Source: Pseudomonas helmanticensis
GTDB taxonomy: Bacteria > Pseudomonadota > Gammaproteobacteria > Pseudomonadales > Pseudomonadaceae
NCBI RefSeq assembly: GCF_900182985.1
Contig: NZ_FXUY01000001.1
Span: 744,001-808,000, forward strand
Length of the DNA stretch: 64,000 nucleotides
Reading direction: 5' to 3'
Shown here one piece after another: positions 1 through 8,238 of the stretch. The stretch's first letter is position 1; the number at the start of each line of letters is the position of its first letter. Both the position numbers and the translations under genes were made by a program. A model generated the notes under the pieces. It was given only the letters and a program-made list of their open reading frames with translations, did no database searches and was not told where the DNA came from.

Positions 1-375
1 CCCCAGTACGTAATCGCGCACCGAGCCGGCCCAGGGACGGCGCGGCCCGGACAACCCGGCAGCGAGCATGCCGCCGACAGTGGCGCCGTCCTCGCTGTGT
101 GGCGGCTCGCATGGCAGCATTTGCCCGGCGGCGTCGAGGGCGGCATTCAGTTCGGCCAACGGCGTGCCGGCGCGTGCGGTGATCACCAGTTCAGTCGGGT
201 CGTAGCTGACGATGCCGCGATGCACACGAGTATCGAGCAACTCGCCGTGGCTCTCGCGGCCCAGACGGGATTTGCTGTTGCCGCCCTGGATGCGCAACGC
301 AAGGTTGTCATGCAGCGCCTGCTCCACCTGTTGCAGCAGCTCGGCGGCAGCGTCGTGGCCATGTTCACTGATCAT
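1..375 (-). CDS. glcE: Glycolate oxidase FAD-binding subunit GlcE, partial at window edge
   Basis: Only the N-terminal 125 codons are visible; the rest lies left of the window. GlcE is the second FAD-binding subunit of the GlcDEF complex, which oxidises glycolate to glyoxylate at the membrane. The visible part carries RIQGGNSKSRLGR and a later SEDGATVGGML segment, both typical of the PCMH-type FAD domain. The start ATG at 375 overlaps the glcD stop in an ATGA arrangement, so the two are translationally coupled. The identification rests on this motif pair and on the position directly after glcD. Confidence 0.9.
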   Translation of the reverse strand, partial: MISEHGHDAAAELLQQVEQALHDNLALRIQGGNSKSRLGRESHGELLDTRVHRGIVSYDPTELVITARAGTPLAELNAALDAAGQMLPCEPPHSEDGATVGGMLAAGLSGPRRPWAGSVRDYVLG

Positions 376-1874
376 CAGAAACGCTCCAGATCGGGGAAGG
401 GCAACTGACCGTGGTGGACATGCATCGCACCGAATTCGGCGCAGCGGTGCAGGGTCGGAATATTCTTCCCGGGATTGAGCAGGCCGCCGGGGTCGAATGC
501 TGCTTTGACGGCATGGAACAGGGTCAATTCATCGCTGCTGAACTGCGCGCACATCTGGTTGATTTTCTCGCGGCCGACACCGTGTTCGCCGGTGATGCTG
601 CCGCCGACCTTGACGCACAATTCGAGGATCTTGCCGCCGAGGGCTTCCGCGCGATCCAGCTCGCCGGGCTGGTTGGCATCAAACAGAATCAGCGGATGCA
701 TGTTGCCGTCACCGGCATGGAAAACGTTGGCCACGCGCAAAGCGTATTCGGCGGACAAGTCGGCAATCGCCTGCAGCACACCGGGCAGCTCGCGGCGCGG
801 GATGGTGCCGTCCATGCAGTAATAATCCGGCGACAGGCGGCCGACAGCAGGGAAGGCATTCTTGCGTCCGGCCCAGAAACGCACGCGCTCGGCCTCGTCC
901 CTGGCCTGACGCAGTTCGGTGGCGCCGGCGTGTTGCAGCACCTGACGCACGCGCTGGCAGTCGTCGTCGACATCGGCTTCGACGCCATCCAGTTCGCACA
1001 GCAGGATTGCTGCGGCGTCGACCGGATATCCGGCATGGATAAAGTCCTCGGCGGCGCGGATGGCGAGGTTGTCCATCATCTCCAGGCCGCCCGGAATGAT
1101 CCCGGCGGCAATGATGTCAGCGACCGCGCGTCCGGCGTTTTCCACCGAGTCGAACGCTGCGAGCAGGACTTTTGCGGTTTGCGGTTTCGGCAGCAGTTTG
1201 ACCGTGACTTCGGTGATCACCCCGAGCATGCCTTCGGAGCCGGTGAACAGTGCGAGCAGATCGAAACCGGGTGAGTCCAGTGCGTCGGAACCGAGCGTCA
1301 GGCACTCGCCATCGACCGTTAGCATTTCGACCTTGAGCAGATTGTGCACGGTCAGACCGTATTTCAGGCAGTGCACGCCACCGGCGTTTTCCGCGACATT
1401 GCCGCCGATGGAACAGGCGATCTGCGAAGACGGATCCGGCGCGTAATACAAACCATGCGGTGCGGCCGCCTGGGAAATCGCCAGGTTGCGCACGCCGGGC
1501 TGCACGCGGGCAAATCGTCCAGCGGGGTTGATTTCGAGAATCCGGTTGAAGCGCGCCATCACCAGCAGCACGCCTTTCTCCAGGGGCAGGGCACCACCGG
1601 ACAGACCGGTGCCGGCGCCGCGCGGCACCACCGGCACGCGTTGTTGATGACAGATCTTGAGGATGGTCGCGACTTGTTCGATTTCGCGTGGCAGCACCAC
1701 CAGCATTGGCGTCGTGCGGTAGGCCGACAAACCGTCGCATTCGTACGGTTTCAACTGTTCCTCGCTGTCGAGGATTTCCAGCTCCGGCATTTGCGCCCGC
1801 AGCGCACTGAGCAATGCGGGTTTATCGGAGGCCGGAAGCACGCCATCAACGCGTTCGTCGTAGAGAATATTCAT
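375..1874 (-). CDS. glcD: Glycolate oxidase subunit GlcD
   Basis: This is the FAD-linked catalytic subunit of glycolate oxidase, 499 residues from the ATG at 1874, the same length as E. coli GlcD. The reading frame stays open upstream to 2288, but that extension crosses the glcC promoter and has no family features, so the MNILYDERVDG start is preferred. The FAD-binding motif VPRGAGTGLSGGALP lies in the N-terminal third, and TGEHGVGREK near the C-terminus is typical of the FAD-linked oxidase C domain. It is divergent from glcC and its stop overlaps the start of glcE. Confidence 0.95.
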   Translation of the reverse strand: MNILYDERVDGVLPASDKPALLSALRAQMPELEILDSEEQLKPYECDGLSAYRTTPMLVVLPREIEQVATILKICHQQRVPVVPRGAGTGLSGGALPLEKGVLLVMARFNRILEINPAGRFARVQPGVRNLAISQAAAPHGLYYAPDPSSQIACSIGGNVAENAGGVHCLKYGLTVHNLLKVEMLTVDGECLTLGSDALDSPGFDLLALFTGSEGMLGVITEVTVKLLPKPQTAKVLLAAFDSVENAGRAVADIIAAGIIPGGLEMMDNLAIRAAEDFIHAGYPVDAAAILLCELDGVEADVDDDCQRVRQVLQHAGATELRQARDEAERVRFWAGRKNAFPAVGRLSPDYYCMDGTIPRRELPGVLQAIADLSAEYALRVANVFHAGDGNMHPLILFDANQPGELDRAEALGGKILELCVKVGGSITGEHGVGREKINQMCAQFSSDELTLFHAVKAAFDPGGLLNPGKNIPTLHRCAEFGAMHVHHGQLPFPDLERF

Positions 1875-1974
1875 CGCGGGCAGGCAACCCTTGGTTATTG
1901 TTTTTGACAGGCCGACGCCAAATGGGCGTGCTTGCATCATTGGGCGCACGGGCAATACTGTCCAGTTGTCCGGC

Positions 1975-1989
1975 ACTGGTCGAACCAGT
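1975..1989. promoter_or_regulatory. Putative GlcC operator palindrome
   Basis: The glcD-glcC intergenic region contains the perfect interrupted palindrome ACTGGT-CGA-ACCAGT. FadR-subfamily GntR regulators such as PdhR, LldR and GlcC recognise TGGT-N3-ACCA-type sites, and this matches. It lies 101 bp before the glcD start and 90 bp before glcC, so one bound regulator could control both directions. Binding itself is inferred. Confidence 0.6.
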
Positions 1990-2078
1990 TCTTTTCGCCG
2001 GGTTTTTCGTACAAGGCCTTTCTGGGCTTTTAAAACAACAAGATGCGATGCTATTGCTAACCATGGAGGTGACGGGTT

Positions 2079-2849
2079 ATGGCTGGTCATACCAGTGAAG
2101 GGCGGGCTGTGCAGGTGGCGGATGTGGTTTGTGAGCGCATCGAGCGCTTGATCGTCGACGGTGTGTTGAAGACCGGGCAACTGTTGCCCTCTGAACGGCG
2201 GCTGACGGAAAAGCTCGGTGTCTCGCGCACCGCGTTGCGTGAAGGCCTGAAACTGCTCCGCGCCCGCGGGATCATCAACACCGAGCAAGGCAAAGGCTCA
2301 TTCGTCGCCGACCTTTCCGGGCAGAACGCCGCATCGCCTCTGATGCACTTGTTCAGCTCGCAACCGCGCACCCTGTACGACCTGTTCGAAGTGCGCAGCT
2401 TGCTGGAAGGTGAGTCGGCGCGGCTGGCGGCGTTGCGCGGCACTGAAGCGGATTTTGTCCTGATCACTCGCAGCTATCAGGCCTTGCTCGACGCGCGTGG
2501 CCAGGAGCTGCAAGCACCCGAACATGCGCGGCTCGACCACGCATTCCATCTGGCGATCTGCGAGGCTTCGCACAACCCGGTGCTGGTGCAGACGCTGCGC
2601 TCGTTGACTGATCTGCTGCTGAACACGGTGTTCGCCTCGGTCAACAACCTCTATCACCGCGAACCGCAAAAACGCCAGATCGACCGCCAACACGCGCGCC
2701 TCTACAACGCCGTGACCGGGCGCCTGCCGGAACAGGCGCGCAAGGCCGCTGTCGCGCATATCCAGAGCATCAGTGACAACCTCAAGGAGATCGAAAGCGA
2801 AGAGCAGCGGCTGGTGCGCGCGACGATGCGCCTGGAGGGCTGGACGTGA
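2079..2849 (+). CDS. glcC: GntR/FadR-type glycolate-responsive regulator GlcC
   Basis: A 256-residue GntR regulator of the FadR subfamily. The N-terminal winged helix-turn-helix includes LLPSERRLTEKLGVSRTALRE (about residues 34-54), and an FCD-type ligand domain follows. It is divergent from glcDE, which fits GlcC, the glycolate-responsive activator of the glc operon. GGAGGTG seven bases before the ATG supports the start. Function is assigned from family and locus; the ligand cannot be read from the sequence. Confidence 0.85.
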   Translation: MAGHTSEGRAVQVADVVCERIERLIVDGVLKTGQLLPSERRLTEKLGVSRTALREGLKLLRARGIINTEQGKGSFVADLSGQNAASPLMHLFSSQPRTLYDLFEVRSLLEGESARLAALRGTEADFVLITRSYQALLDARGQELQAPEHARLDHAFHLAICEASHNPVLVQTLRSLTDLLLNTVFASVNNLYHREPQKRQIDRQHARLYNAVTGRLPEQARKAAVAHIQSISDNLKEIESEEQRLVRATMRLEGWT

Positions 2850-2945
2850 GGTCAGGCGATTGTCCTGTTGAAGTTGACGGTGAAACACTTTTCAGCCGAT
2901 TTATCCCTTTTCAATGCGTCAGTAATCTGTACCCAACTTGAACGC

Positions 2946-2953
2946 AACAACAA
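2946..2953 (+). promoter_or_regulatory. Possible Hfq/Crc catabolite-repression motif
   Basis: AACAACAA, matching the AANAANAA motif bound by Hfq with Crc in Pseudomonas, lies 28 bases before the ycaC start. The same motif recurs at 4888-4895 in the duplicated copy. A motif this short occurs by chance, so this is a suggestion only. Confidence 0.3.
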
Positions 2954-2980
2954 TTTCAAAACTCAAAAGGGACGCAGACC

Positions 2981-3613
2981 ATGACCACTCCAACCTACAA
3001 CCGCCTGAACAAAGACGACGCCATCGTGCTGCTGGTCGATCACCAGACCGGGCTGATTTCGCTGGTGCAGGACTTCTCGCCGAACGAGTTCAAGAACAAC
3101 GTTTTGGCCCTGGCCGATCTGGCCAAGTTCTTCAACCTGCCGACCATCCTCACCACCAGTTTCGAACAAGGCCCGAACGGCCCGCTGGTCCCTGAGTTGA
3201 AAGAGATGTTCCCGGACGCGCCGTACATCGCTCGCCCTGGCCAGATCAACGCCTGGGACAACGAAGATTTCGTCAAGGCGATCAAGGCGACTGGTCGCAA
3301 GCAGATCATCATCGCCGGTGTGGTCACCGATGTGTGCGTAGCGTTCCCGACCTTGTCGGCGCTGGCAGAAGGCTTTGAGGTGTTTGTGGTAACCGATGCT
3401 TCCGGCACCTTCAACACCACCGTGCAACAAGCCGCATGGAGCCGCATGACCCAGGCCGGTGCGCAACTGATGAACTGGTTCTCGGTGGCGTGTGAGCTGC
3501 ACCGCGACTGGCGCAACGACATTGAAGGCTTGGGTAATCTGTTGTCGCAGCGGATTCCCAACTACCGCAACCTCATGAACAGCTACTCGGCGCTGACGGC
3601 GTTGCAGAAGTAA
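2981..3613 (+). CDS. ycaC: YcaC-type isochorismatase-fold hydrolase, copy 1
   Basis: A 210-residue cysteine hydrolase of the isochorismatase superfamily, close in length and motifs to E. coli YcaC (208 aa), whose substrate is unknown. The presumed catalytic Asp20 sits in LVDHQTGL and the nucleophile Cys119 in VVTDVCVAFP. AAAAGGGACGC before the ATG provides a ribosome site. The protein differs from the second copy at one position only (Asp13 here, Asn there). The neighbouring glc genes are unrelated, and the gene has its own terminator, so it is probably monocistronic. Confidence 0.85.
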   Translation: MTTPTYNRLNKDDAIVLLVDHQTGLISLVQDFSPNEFKNNVLALADLAKFFNLPTILTTSFEQGPNGPLVPELKEMFPDAPYIARPGQINAWDNEDFVKAIKATGRKQIIIAGVVTDVCVAFPTLSALAEGFEVFVVTDASGTFNTTVQQAAWSRMTQAGAQLMNWFSVACELHRDWRNDIEGLGNLLSQRIPNYRNLMNSYSALTALQK

Positions 3614-3632
3614 GTCGATACGGCGAAAACGC

Positions 3633-3661
3633 AAAGCCTGCCCTGAAAAGCAGGCTTTTTT
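3633..3661 (+). terminator. Rho-independent terminator of ycaC copy 1
   Basis: The hairpin AAAGCCTGC / GCAGGCTTT is followed by a run of T, starting 20 bases after the ycaC stop. Confidence 0.85.
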
Positions 3662-3711
3662 ATTGAGTTTGAATCAGAGTCTCGACAGCGGCGTGGCCGC
3701 AAGCGCGATGT

Positions 3712-4449
3712 TCACTCGAGGGGCTGCGCTCTATACGCTTTATAGAGCTGCTGGACTTCAGGATTATCGAGGTTCGCGTAGGTAATGCCTTCCTTGTCCA
3801 GCCCATCCAGGCCCTTGATGCCGCCAATCATCCCGGGCCATTCGTCTCGGTTTGAAATGTCGATGACGAAGGGCTTCAAATAACTGTCCAGATGGCCTTT
3901 GAACGGATTGCGGATTTCGTCACTGAGGGCATTGAGATAGTCGTCCTTGCTGGTTTTTGACCAATCGACGGCAAACCGGGTCCGAAAGCACAACTCCATG
4001 TAGATGAGCAGTATGGTGCGGCCATTGCCATCCAAAAACGGGTGAGCTGAAGCCAATTGCCCCATCACCTCGCCGGGCCGATCGCGGAAGCGTTTCTTGT
4101 TTGACGCCAGTTCAAGGGCGTATTCGATGGACCTTTTGATCAGGTCAGGGCGTTCGAATATCGTGTGGTGAGGATCATCTTTCGATCCCTTGAAAACCGC
4201 CAGATGAGGGATCAGTTCGTTCCGGTCTTTTCCCGCCCAGGGATAAAAGCCGGAGAAGAGGATTTCGTGTGTCTTGAGGACAGCTTTGTAGTCGATGGAT
4301 CTTTTCTTCGCCAGAAAGGCCAGGGCATCTTCGATACTGGCTTCGAAGGAAAGATGTTCGGATTCTTTTACTTCAACGGGGTCTTTCAGTTTGAGCGAGT
4401 TTTGAAGATAGCCTTCAGTCTCGAAATCGCCGAAAGGGTCGAAAGTCAT
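3712..4449 (-). CDS. Fic-domain toxin, probable AMP transferase
   Basis: A 245-residue protein with the complete Fic active-site motif HPFLDGNGR (His136 onward), so it is predicted to transfer AMP from ATP to a target protein. A flap-like segment precedes it at about residues 77-100, and the N-terminus carries DPFGDFETEGYLQN. No inhibitory (S/T)xxxE(G/N) helix is obvious within it, so control is expected from the separate upstream protein. Its ATG overlaps that protein's stop (ATGA). The target, perhaps a gyrase subunit as for related class I Fic toxins, is inference. Confidence 0.85.
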   Translation of the reverse strand: MTFDPFGDFETEGYLQNSLKLKDPVEVKESEHLSFEASIEDALAFLAKKRSIDYKAVLKTHEILFSGFYPWAGKDRNELIPHLAVFKGSKDDPHHTIFERPDLIKRSIEYALELASNKKRFRDRPGEVMGQLASAHPFLDGNGRTILLIYMELCFRTRFAVDWSKTSKDDYLNALSDEIRNPFKGHLDSYLKPFVIDISNRDEWPGMIGGIKGLDGLDKEGITYANLDNPEVQQLYKAYRAQPLE

Positions 4450-4709
4450 GCGCTAAGCTGCTTTTTCGAACGCCTTTTTTCCTGAAGATAGCGCCCTTGC
4501 AGCGCCATGATTTCTGCCTTGTTCAGCACGCCCTTTCTTTTCAGATTGACCAGCAGTTGCTCAACGCCGTCCAGCTCAACGACATCGCCCGCCAAACGTG
4601 TGATGGTCACCGCCATGCAGCTCAGGCTGTCACGGTCAGCGCTGATCTGGTGTTCTGCGGCGAGCTTGCGAACTTCGCTCGCAACGCTGTCAGTGGCTGA
4701 TCTGCTCAT
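4446..4709 (-). CDS. Putative antitoxin partner of the Fic protein
   Basis: An 87-residue protein encoded directly before fic with a 4-bp overlap, the usual antitoxin-first order. It is charged and mostly helical in appearance, with no DNA-binding motif I can recognise. The canonical VbhA-type inhibitory motif (S/T)xxxE(G/N) is not clearly present: SVASEV has the Ser and Glu but lacks the following Gly or Asn. The antitoxin role therefore rests on size, position and coupling. Confidence 0.65.
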   Translation of the reverse strand: MSRSATDSVASEVRKLAAEHQISADRDSLSCMAVTITRLAGDVVELDGVEQLLVNLKRKGVLNKAEIMALQGRYLQEKRRSKKQLSA

Positions 4710-4802
4710 TTGAAACCCCTGGTTTTCTTCCTGAAGAGCATAGCATGCGTCGATTCTGTAAATATTCGGCGGGCGCTCCTATGTGCGCATCGATCTTGCC
4801 AC

Positions 4803-5600
4803 TGTCCTGTTGAAGTTGACGGTGAAACACTTTTCAGCCGATTTATCCCTTTTCAATGCGTCAGTAATCTGTACCCAACTTGAACGCAACAACAATTTCA
4901 AAACTCAAAAGGGACGCAGACCATGACCACTCCAACCTACAACCGCCTGAACAAAGACAACGCCATCGTGCTGCTGGTCGATCACCAGACCGGGCTGATT
5001 TCGCTGGTGCAGGACTTCTCGCCGAACGAGTTCAAGAACAACGTTTTGGCCTTGGCCGATCTGGCCAAGTTCTTCAACCTGCCGACCATCCTCACCACCA
5101 GTTTCGAACAAGGCCCGAACGGCCCGCTGGTTCCGGAGCTGAAAGAAATGTTCCCGGACGCGCCGTACATCGCTCGCCCTGGCCAGATCAACGCCTGGGA
5201 CAACGAAGACTTCGTCAAGGCAATCAAGGCGACTGGTCGCAAGCAGATCATCATCGCTGGTGTGGTCACCGATGTGTGCGTAGCGTTCCCGACCTTGTCG
5301 GCGCTGGCAGAAGGCTTTGAGGTGTTTGTGGTAACCGACGCTTCCGGCACCTTCAACACCACCGTGCAACAAGCCGCATGGAGCCGCATGACCCAGGCCG
5401 GTGCGCAACTGATGAACTGGTTCTCGGTGGCGTGTGAGCTGCACCGCGACTGGCGCAACGATATCGAAGGGCTGGGTAATCTGCTGTCACAGCGGATTCC
5501 CAACTATCGCAACCTGATGAACAGCTACTCGGCGCTGACGGCGTTGCAGAAGTAAGTCGATACGGCGAAAACGCAAAGCCTGCCCTGAGAAGCAGGCTTT
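4803..5600 (+). repeat. 798-bp direct repeat, copy 2 (ycaC with promoter and terminator)
   Basis: Second copy of the block at 2861-3658, in the same orientation. Identity starts abruptly at TGTCCTGTTG and ends after the terminator stem. The two copies could recombine and release a 1942-bp circle carrying the Fic pair and one hydrolase gene. Confidence 0.95.
4923..5555 (+). CDS. ycaC: YcaC-type isochorismatase-fold hydrolase, copy 2
   Basis: A 210-residue duplicate of the gene at 2981-3613, with Asn13 in place of Asp13 and otherwise the same protein. Asp20 and Cys119 are kept, so both copies should be active. The upstream region is also duplicated, so the two copies are likely expressed alike. 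Most differences between the copies are third-position changes, which means a recent duplication or continuing gene conversion. Confidence 0.85.
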   Translation: MTTPTYNRLNKDNAIVLLVDHQTGLISLVQDFSPNEFKNNVLALADLAKFFNLPTILTTSFEQGPNGPLVPELKEMFPDAPYIARPGQINAWDNEDFVKAIKATGRKQIIIAGVVTDVCVAFPTLSALAEGFEVFVVTDASGTFNTTVQQAAWSRMTQAGAQLMNWFSVACELHRDWRNDIEGLGNLLSQRIPNYRNLMNSYSALTALQK

Positions 5601-5604
5601 CGTT
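5575..5604 (+). terminator. Rho-independent terminator of ycaC copy 2
   Basis: Same AAAGCCTGC / GCAGGCTTT hairpin as after copy 1. The loop differs by one base and the T-run is interrupted (TTTCGTTTT). Confidence 0.75.
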
Positions 5605-5636
5605 TTGTATGAATTTTATGCCGAACGCGGGAGGCT

Positions 5637-8108
5637 TCAGATCTCGGGCGTGTACTTGATGGACAGCAGGCCACTGACACGTGAAACCAGTGTGTCGACC
5701 GCAAAGGGTTTGGTCAGCACCTGCATTCTCGGCCCGAGTTGGCCGCTGCCGAGCACCGAGCTTTCGGCATACCCGGTAATGAACAAGGTCTTCAGCTTCG
5801 GTCTTATTTGCCGGCCCGCATCGGCCATCTGCCGGCCATTCATGCCACCGGGCAAGCCGACATCGGTGATCAGCAAATCGATGTGCGCGCTGGAACGCAA
5901 TGCTTCGAGCCCTTCAACGCTGTCGCTTGCTTCGAGCACGTGGTAGCCGAGGTCACTCAGCACATCTTTGAGCAGCAAGCGAACGGTGGGCTCGTCGTCG
6001 ACAATCAGGATGGTCTCGCCTGCTTTTGCATCAGGCGAGGTCGTACTTTGCGCGTCATCGTGATTGTGCTGCGCCTCGCCGCAGTAACGCGGCAGGTAAA
6101 TCAACATCGTGGTGCCGTGTCCCACAGTCGATTGCACCCGCACCTGCCCCCCGGATTGCTTGGTAAAACCGTAAATCATCGAAAGCCCCAGCCCCGTGCC
6201 CTGGCCCAGCGGCTTGGTGGTGAAAAACGGGTCGAAGGCTTTGGCGATCACTTCAGCGCTCATACCCGTGCCGGTGTCAGTGACAGCCAGGCACAGGTAT
6301 TGCCCTTCGGGCATGTCCAGTGCGTGCGCCAACTCGCCCTCGACCGCGCGATTCGCTGTCTCGACGGTGATGCTGCCGCCCTCGGGCATCGCATCGCGGG
6401 CGTTGATGCACAGGTTCAGCAGAGCGTTTTCCAGTTGGCTGGCATCCACCAGCGCAGGCCAAAGGTCGGCTGCAGTGACGGTCTTCAGGCGAATGCCGGG
6501 GCCGACGGTGCGCTGGATCAGTTCGGTCATGCCGGCAATCAGCGCGTTGACTTCGGTCGGCCGCGGATCGAGTGTCTGTCGCCGGGAGAAGGCCAGCAGG
6601 CGATGGGTCAGGGCGGTAGCGCGTTTGGCCGCGTCCTGGGCGATCAGCATGTATTTGTCGAGGTCGTTGAAACGGCCTTGGGCGGTGCGCTTTTCCATCA
6701 ACTCAAGGGCTGCGCAGATGCCCGCCAGAAGGTTGTTGAAGTCATGCGCCAGACCGCCGGTGAGTTGCCCGACCGCTTCCATTTTCTGCGATTGACGTAA
6801 CTTTTCCTCGGCTTGCATCAAGTCCGCCGTTCGCGCCGACACCCGCTGTTCCAGTGTGTCATTAAGCGCCTTTAAAGCAGCTGTCACGCGGTCTCGCTCG
6901 GCTTCGACATTGCGCCGGTCTTCGACATCGATGAGCACGCCGGGGAAGCGCAAAGGCGTGCCGTCTTCGGCGCATTCGACGCGTCCGTTTGCCTCAATCC
7001 AGGTGTATTGGCCATCCGCACCGCGTACTCGGTACTGGTGTGAATAGGGGCCGCCCCGGGCGATGACTTCATTGATGGCCGCGGTGAGTCCTTCGCGGTC
7101 CTCGGGATGCACGGTCATCGCCACTTGCTCAAGGCTCAGACCGTCTCGGCCCAAGGCAGGATCAAGGTTGAAAACCCTTGCGAAGGCTTCGTCGACGCTG
7201 AAACGATCGGTGGGCAAGTGCCAATGCCAGGTGCCGATGATGGCGCCAGCCGCCAGGGCGAGTTGCACGCGCTCGATGTTCTCCCGGGCGACCGCCTCGC
7301 TGACGCGCAAGCGTTCCTGCGCGTCGCGGCGCTCGGTGACGTCGCTGAAGAAGATCGCAATCTGCCGTTCGGCCGGGTCGCCGACACGCACGGCGCGCAC
7401 GTCGAACCAGCGTTCGAACGTGTTGGCGTAGTTCTCGAAGTTGGCTGGCTCGCCGGTCTTGGCGACATGGCCGTAGGTCTCGAACCAGAAACTCTCCAGG
7501 TTGGGAGCGAACTCGGTCACCCACTTGCCACGCAGGTTGACGCCAGCCTGACGTTCGAACGCCGGGTTGGCTTCAACGAAGCAATAATCGATAGGACGGT
7601 CGTCGGCGTCGAATTTGACCTTGACGATGGCAAACGCCGCCTCGATGGTTTGCAAAATGGTGCTGAAGCGTTCTTCGCTCCGGCGCAGTGCCGTTTCGGC
7701 ACTGCGCGAGCGGGTCAGGTCGAGCATCGCCCCGATCATGCGTTCTGCCTGGCCATCGGCGTTACGGATCAGATGGCCGCGGTCGAGCACCTCAGCGTAG
7801 GAACCGTCCTCGCAGCGAAACCGGTACTCAGCACTCCAAGTGGTGCCAGAGCCATCAATCGCAGCGCGAATCGAGGTTTCGACCCGTGCGCGATCCTGCG
7901 CGTGGATCTGCGCAAAGCGCCAGTCACACGTTGGCTCGATGGCTGCTGACGCATAGCCATACGCCTGTTGCAGCGAATCGTTCCAGATAACCTGGCTGGT
8001 TTTCAGATCCCAGTCCCAGACGGCATCGCAGGTTGCCTTGACGGCCAGACGCAGGCGCGTGACCTCGGACTCGAGCTCCTCGCGAGTAAGCTGTTTCAGG
8101 ATGTCCAC
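5637..8108 (-). CDS. Soluble three-PAS hybrid histidine kinase with C-terminal receiver
   Basis: An 823-residue hybrid sensor kinase with no signal peptide or membrane segment, so it is probably cytoplasmic. Three PAS/PAC units lie at about residues 18-135, 140-262 and 275-400. A short coiled coil follows, then the H-box GGLAHDFNNLL (His455), N-box NLCINARDA, and G boxes DTGTGMS and GQGTGLGLS. The receiver domain spans about 698-820, with the phosphoacceptor Asp749 in LLITDVGLP and Lys800. No flavin-binding Cys motif of LOV type is seen. The GTG at 8108 is used, with AAGG eight bases upstream. No partner regulator is adjacent, so the signal and output are unknown. Confidence 0.85.
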   Translation of the reverse strand: MDILKQLTREELESEVTRLRLAVKATCDAVWDWDLKTSQVIWNDSLQQAYGYASAAIEPTCDWRFAQIHAQDRARVETSIRAAIDGSGTTWSAEYRFRCEDGSYAEVLDRGHLIRNADGQAERMIGAMLDLTRSRSAETALRRSEERFSTILQTIEAAFAIVKVKFDADDRPIDYCFVEANPAFERQAGVNLRGKWVTEFAPNLESFWFETYGHVAKTGEPANFENYANTFERWFDVRAVRVGDPAERQIAIFFSDVTERRDAQERLRVSEAVARENIERVQLALAAGAIIGTWHWHLPTDRFSVDEAFARVFNLDPALGRDGLSLEQVAMTVHPEDREGLTAAINEVIARGGPYSHQYRVRGADGQYTWIEANGRVECAEDGTPLRFPGVLIDVEDRRNVEAERDRVTAALKALNDTLEQRVSARTADLMQAEEKLRQSQKMEAVGQLTGGLAHDFNNLLAGICAALELMEKRTAQGRFNDLDKYMLIAQDAAKRATALTHRLLAFSRRQTLDPRPTEVNALIAGMTELIQRTVGPGIRLKTVTAADLWPALVDASQLENALLNLCINARDAMPEGGSITVETANRAVEGELAHALDMPEGQYLCLAVTDTGTGMSAEVIAKAFDPFFTTKPLGQGTGLGLSMIYGFTKQSGGQVRVQSTVGHGTTMLIYLPRYCGEAQHNHDDAQSTTSPDAKAGETILIVDDEPTVRLLLKDVLSDLGYHVLEASDSVEGLEALRSSAHIDLLITDVGLPGGMNGRQMADAGRQIRPKLKTLFITGYAESSVLGSGQLGPRMQVLTKPFAVDTLVSRVSGLLSIKYTPEI

Positions 8109-8238
8109 TCCTCATGCCTTATTTGCTATCTGCTAAGCATTCAATTGGCGCGTTTAACACGAACACCCATGCGCTTTGTCACCCATTGACACGGGGCGGC
8201 ATATTTAAGTTGCACTCAGGCCAGGCGCGCCGGTGTTT

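Larger units (their letters stand above)
2861..3658 (+). repeat. 798-bp direct repeat, copy 1 (ycaC with promoter and terminator)
   Basis: This block is nearly identical to 4803-5600, at a constant offset of 1942 bases. It begins at TGTCCTGTTGAAG, covers the whole upstream region, the hydrolase gene and its terminator hairpin, and loses identity right after the hairpin. Only scattered substitutions are seen, mostly silent. Together with copy 2 it brackets a Fic toxin-antitoxin pair. Confidence 0.95.

Noticed and set aside
7136..7468. Open frames in other registers inside the histidine kinase gene
   Set aside because: They overlap PAS and kinase coding sequence and have no independent start signals.
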